Assembly (NCBI GenBank): GCA_036365515.1
Contig: CM070874.1
Span: 242,426,430 to 242,490,429, forward strand
Reading direction: 5' to 3'
From: Torymus aiolomorphi
Taxonomy: Eukaryota > Arthropoda > Insecta > Hymenoptera > Torymidae
Length of the DNA stretch: 64,000 nt
Both the position numbers and the translations under genes were made by a program. Position 1 is the first letter of the stretch; the number at the start of each line of letters is the position of its first letter. The notes under the pieces are model-generated. The model was not told the DNA's origin. It made no database searches and saw only the letters and a program-made list of their open reading frames with translations. This document shows positions 63,600-64,000 of this stretch, piece after piece.

Positions 63600-64000
63600 T
63601 ACGAGGTCCACTTATATAACGGAGTAACGTAAACGTTATAACGCGATAATAACTTCACGCACACACACACACACACACTCTTTGCGAGCCCCGAAATACC
63701 ACGTACAATCAATCTCGTCTAAATACGCGCCAAATTTATAAGGCGCCCGGCGCGAAAACTCACTCACACGCACACACACAATTACCGCTTGCCTGCCTAC
63801 TTGAAACTCGCTCTCATCGCGGGGGAGTTCGCGTTTTCTGCCGTCTCGGGGACGACGGCGACCACTATTCTTCGCGCACACCCTCTACGCGGCACGCTAC
63901 CGCGGAGACTTACTCCTGCTCACTCCGTCCTTCCCCCCGCAGGGAAGGAGACCATCACTCACTGCCACAATATTTGCGCTTTAACCGCTCGCACACTCTT
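63600..64000. other. CpG-rich end region with short (AC)n tract
   Basis: The composition changes to GC- and CpG-rich after 63580, with AC repeats at 63659-63680 and 63767-63781. It resembles the composition of the LTR blocks at 3671-4440 and 11852-12921, but I find no shared ends. An LTR or a host promoter region cut by the window end are both possible. Confidence 0.35.

Overview
The window reads as repeat-rich nuclear DNA of an arthropod, most likely an insect. It is AT-rich, carries long (GA)n, (CT)n, (CA)n/(CACG)n and (TA)n tracts, and holds mariner, Penelope-like, DIRS, Helitron and Polinton/adintovirus sequences of insect type. A hymenopteran is plausible but not shown. I see no complete host gene. 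Two short pieces resemble host genes (a Mad1-like fragment near 6.8 kb and a site-1-protease-like exon near 14.6 kb). Nearly everything else is mobile DNA in various states of decay, much of it nested.

1-16 kb: a minus-strand LTR with an adjoining primer-binding-like site (3.66-4.44 kb), a full-length mariner inactivated only by nonsense codons (5.4-6.65 kb), the Mad1-like fragment, a ~380-bp tandem repeat (7.2-8.2 kb), a second mariner with terminal inverted repeats (10.4-11.7 kb) and a solo LTR with a 4-bp target duplication (11.85-12.92 kb).

16-31.4 kb: a decayed Polinton/adintovirus-type integrated virus. In order: a small unknown ORF (-), the N-terminal part of a protein-primed type-B DNA polymerase (+), integrase (-), a small Polinton-associated protein (-), a DUF8207-type protein (-), a packaging ATPase (-), a PLA2-domain virion protein (+), an adenain-type protease (+, intact) and a penton/minor-capsid-like protein (+). 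No major capsid gene is visible. Three later elements cut it: a 302-bp MITE in the polymerase, a 3.4-kb DD41D-type transposon with ~1.1-kb inverted repeats between the small protein and DUF8207, and a 1.1-kb palindrome inside the penton-like gene. A ~155-bp satellite array lies between polymerase and integrase.

32-40 kb: a DIRS-type tyrosine-recombinase retrotransposon (-) with ~105-bp inverted termini, then a tandem/inverted repeat array holding two MITEs with CCC...GGG ends and 2-bp target duplications.

40.6-53.3 kb: a Penelope-like element (-) flanked by ~940-bp direct repeats. Its GIY-YIG endonuclease is split by an 8.4-kb giant palindrome whose arms carry four and three ~700-bp monomers.

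53.9-64 kb: a Helitron-type N-terminal fragment with an OTU protease domain and twelve 17-residue basic repeats, cut off by a second, head-to-head Penelope-like element. Then come a ~1-kb inverted repeat with (TA)n tracts, a second decayed Polinton-type DNA polymerase (-) and a CpG-rich end region. The genes do not act together as one pathway. The window is a nesting ground for at least eight classes of mobile element, and several insertions can be ordered in time by which one interrupts which.
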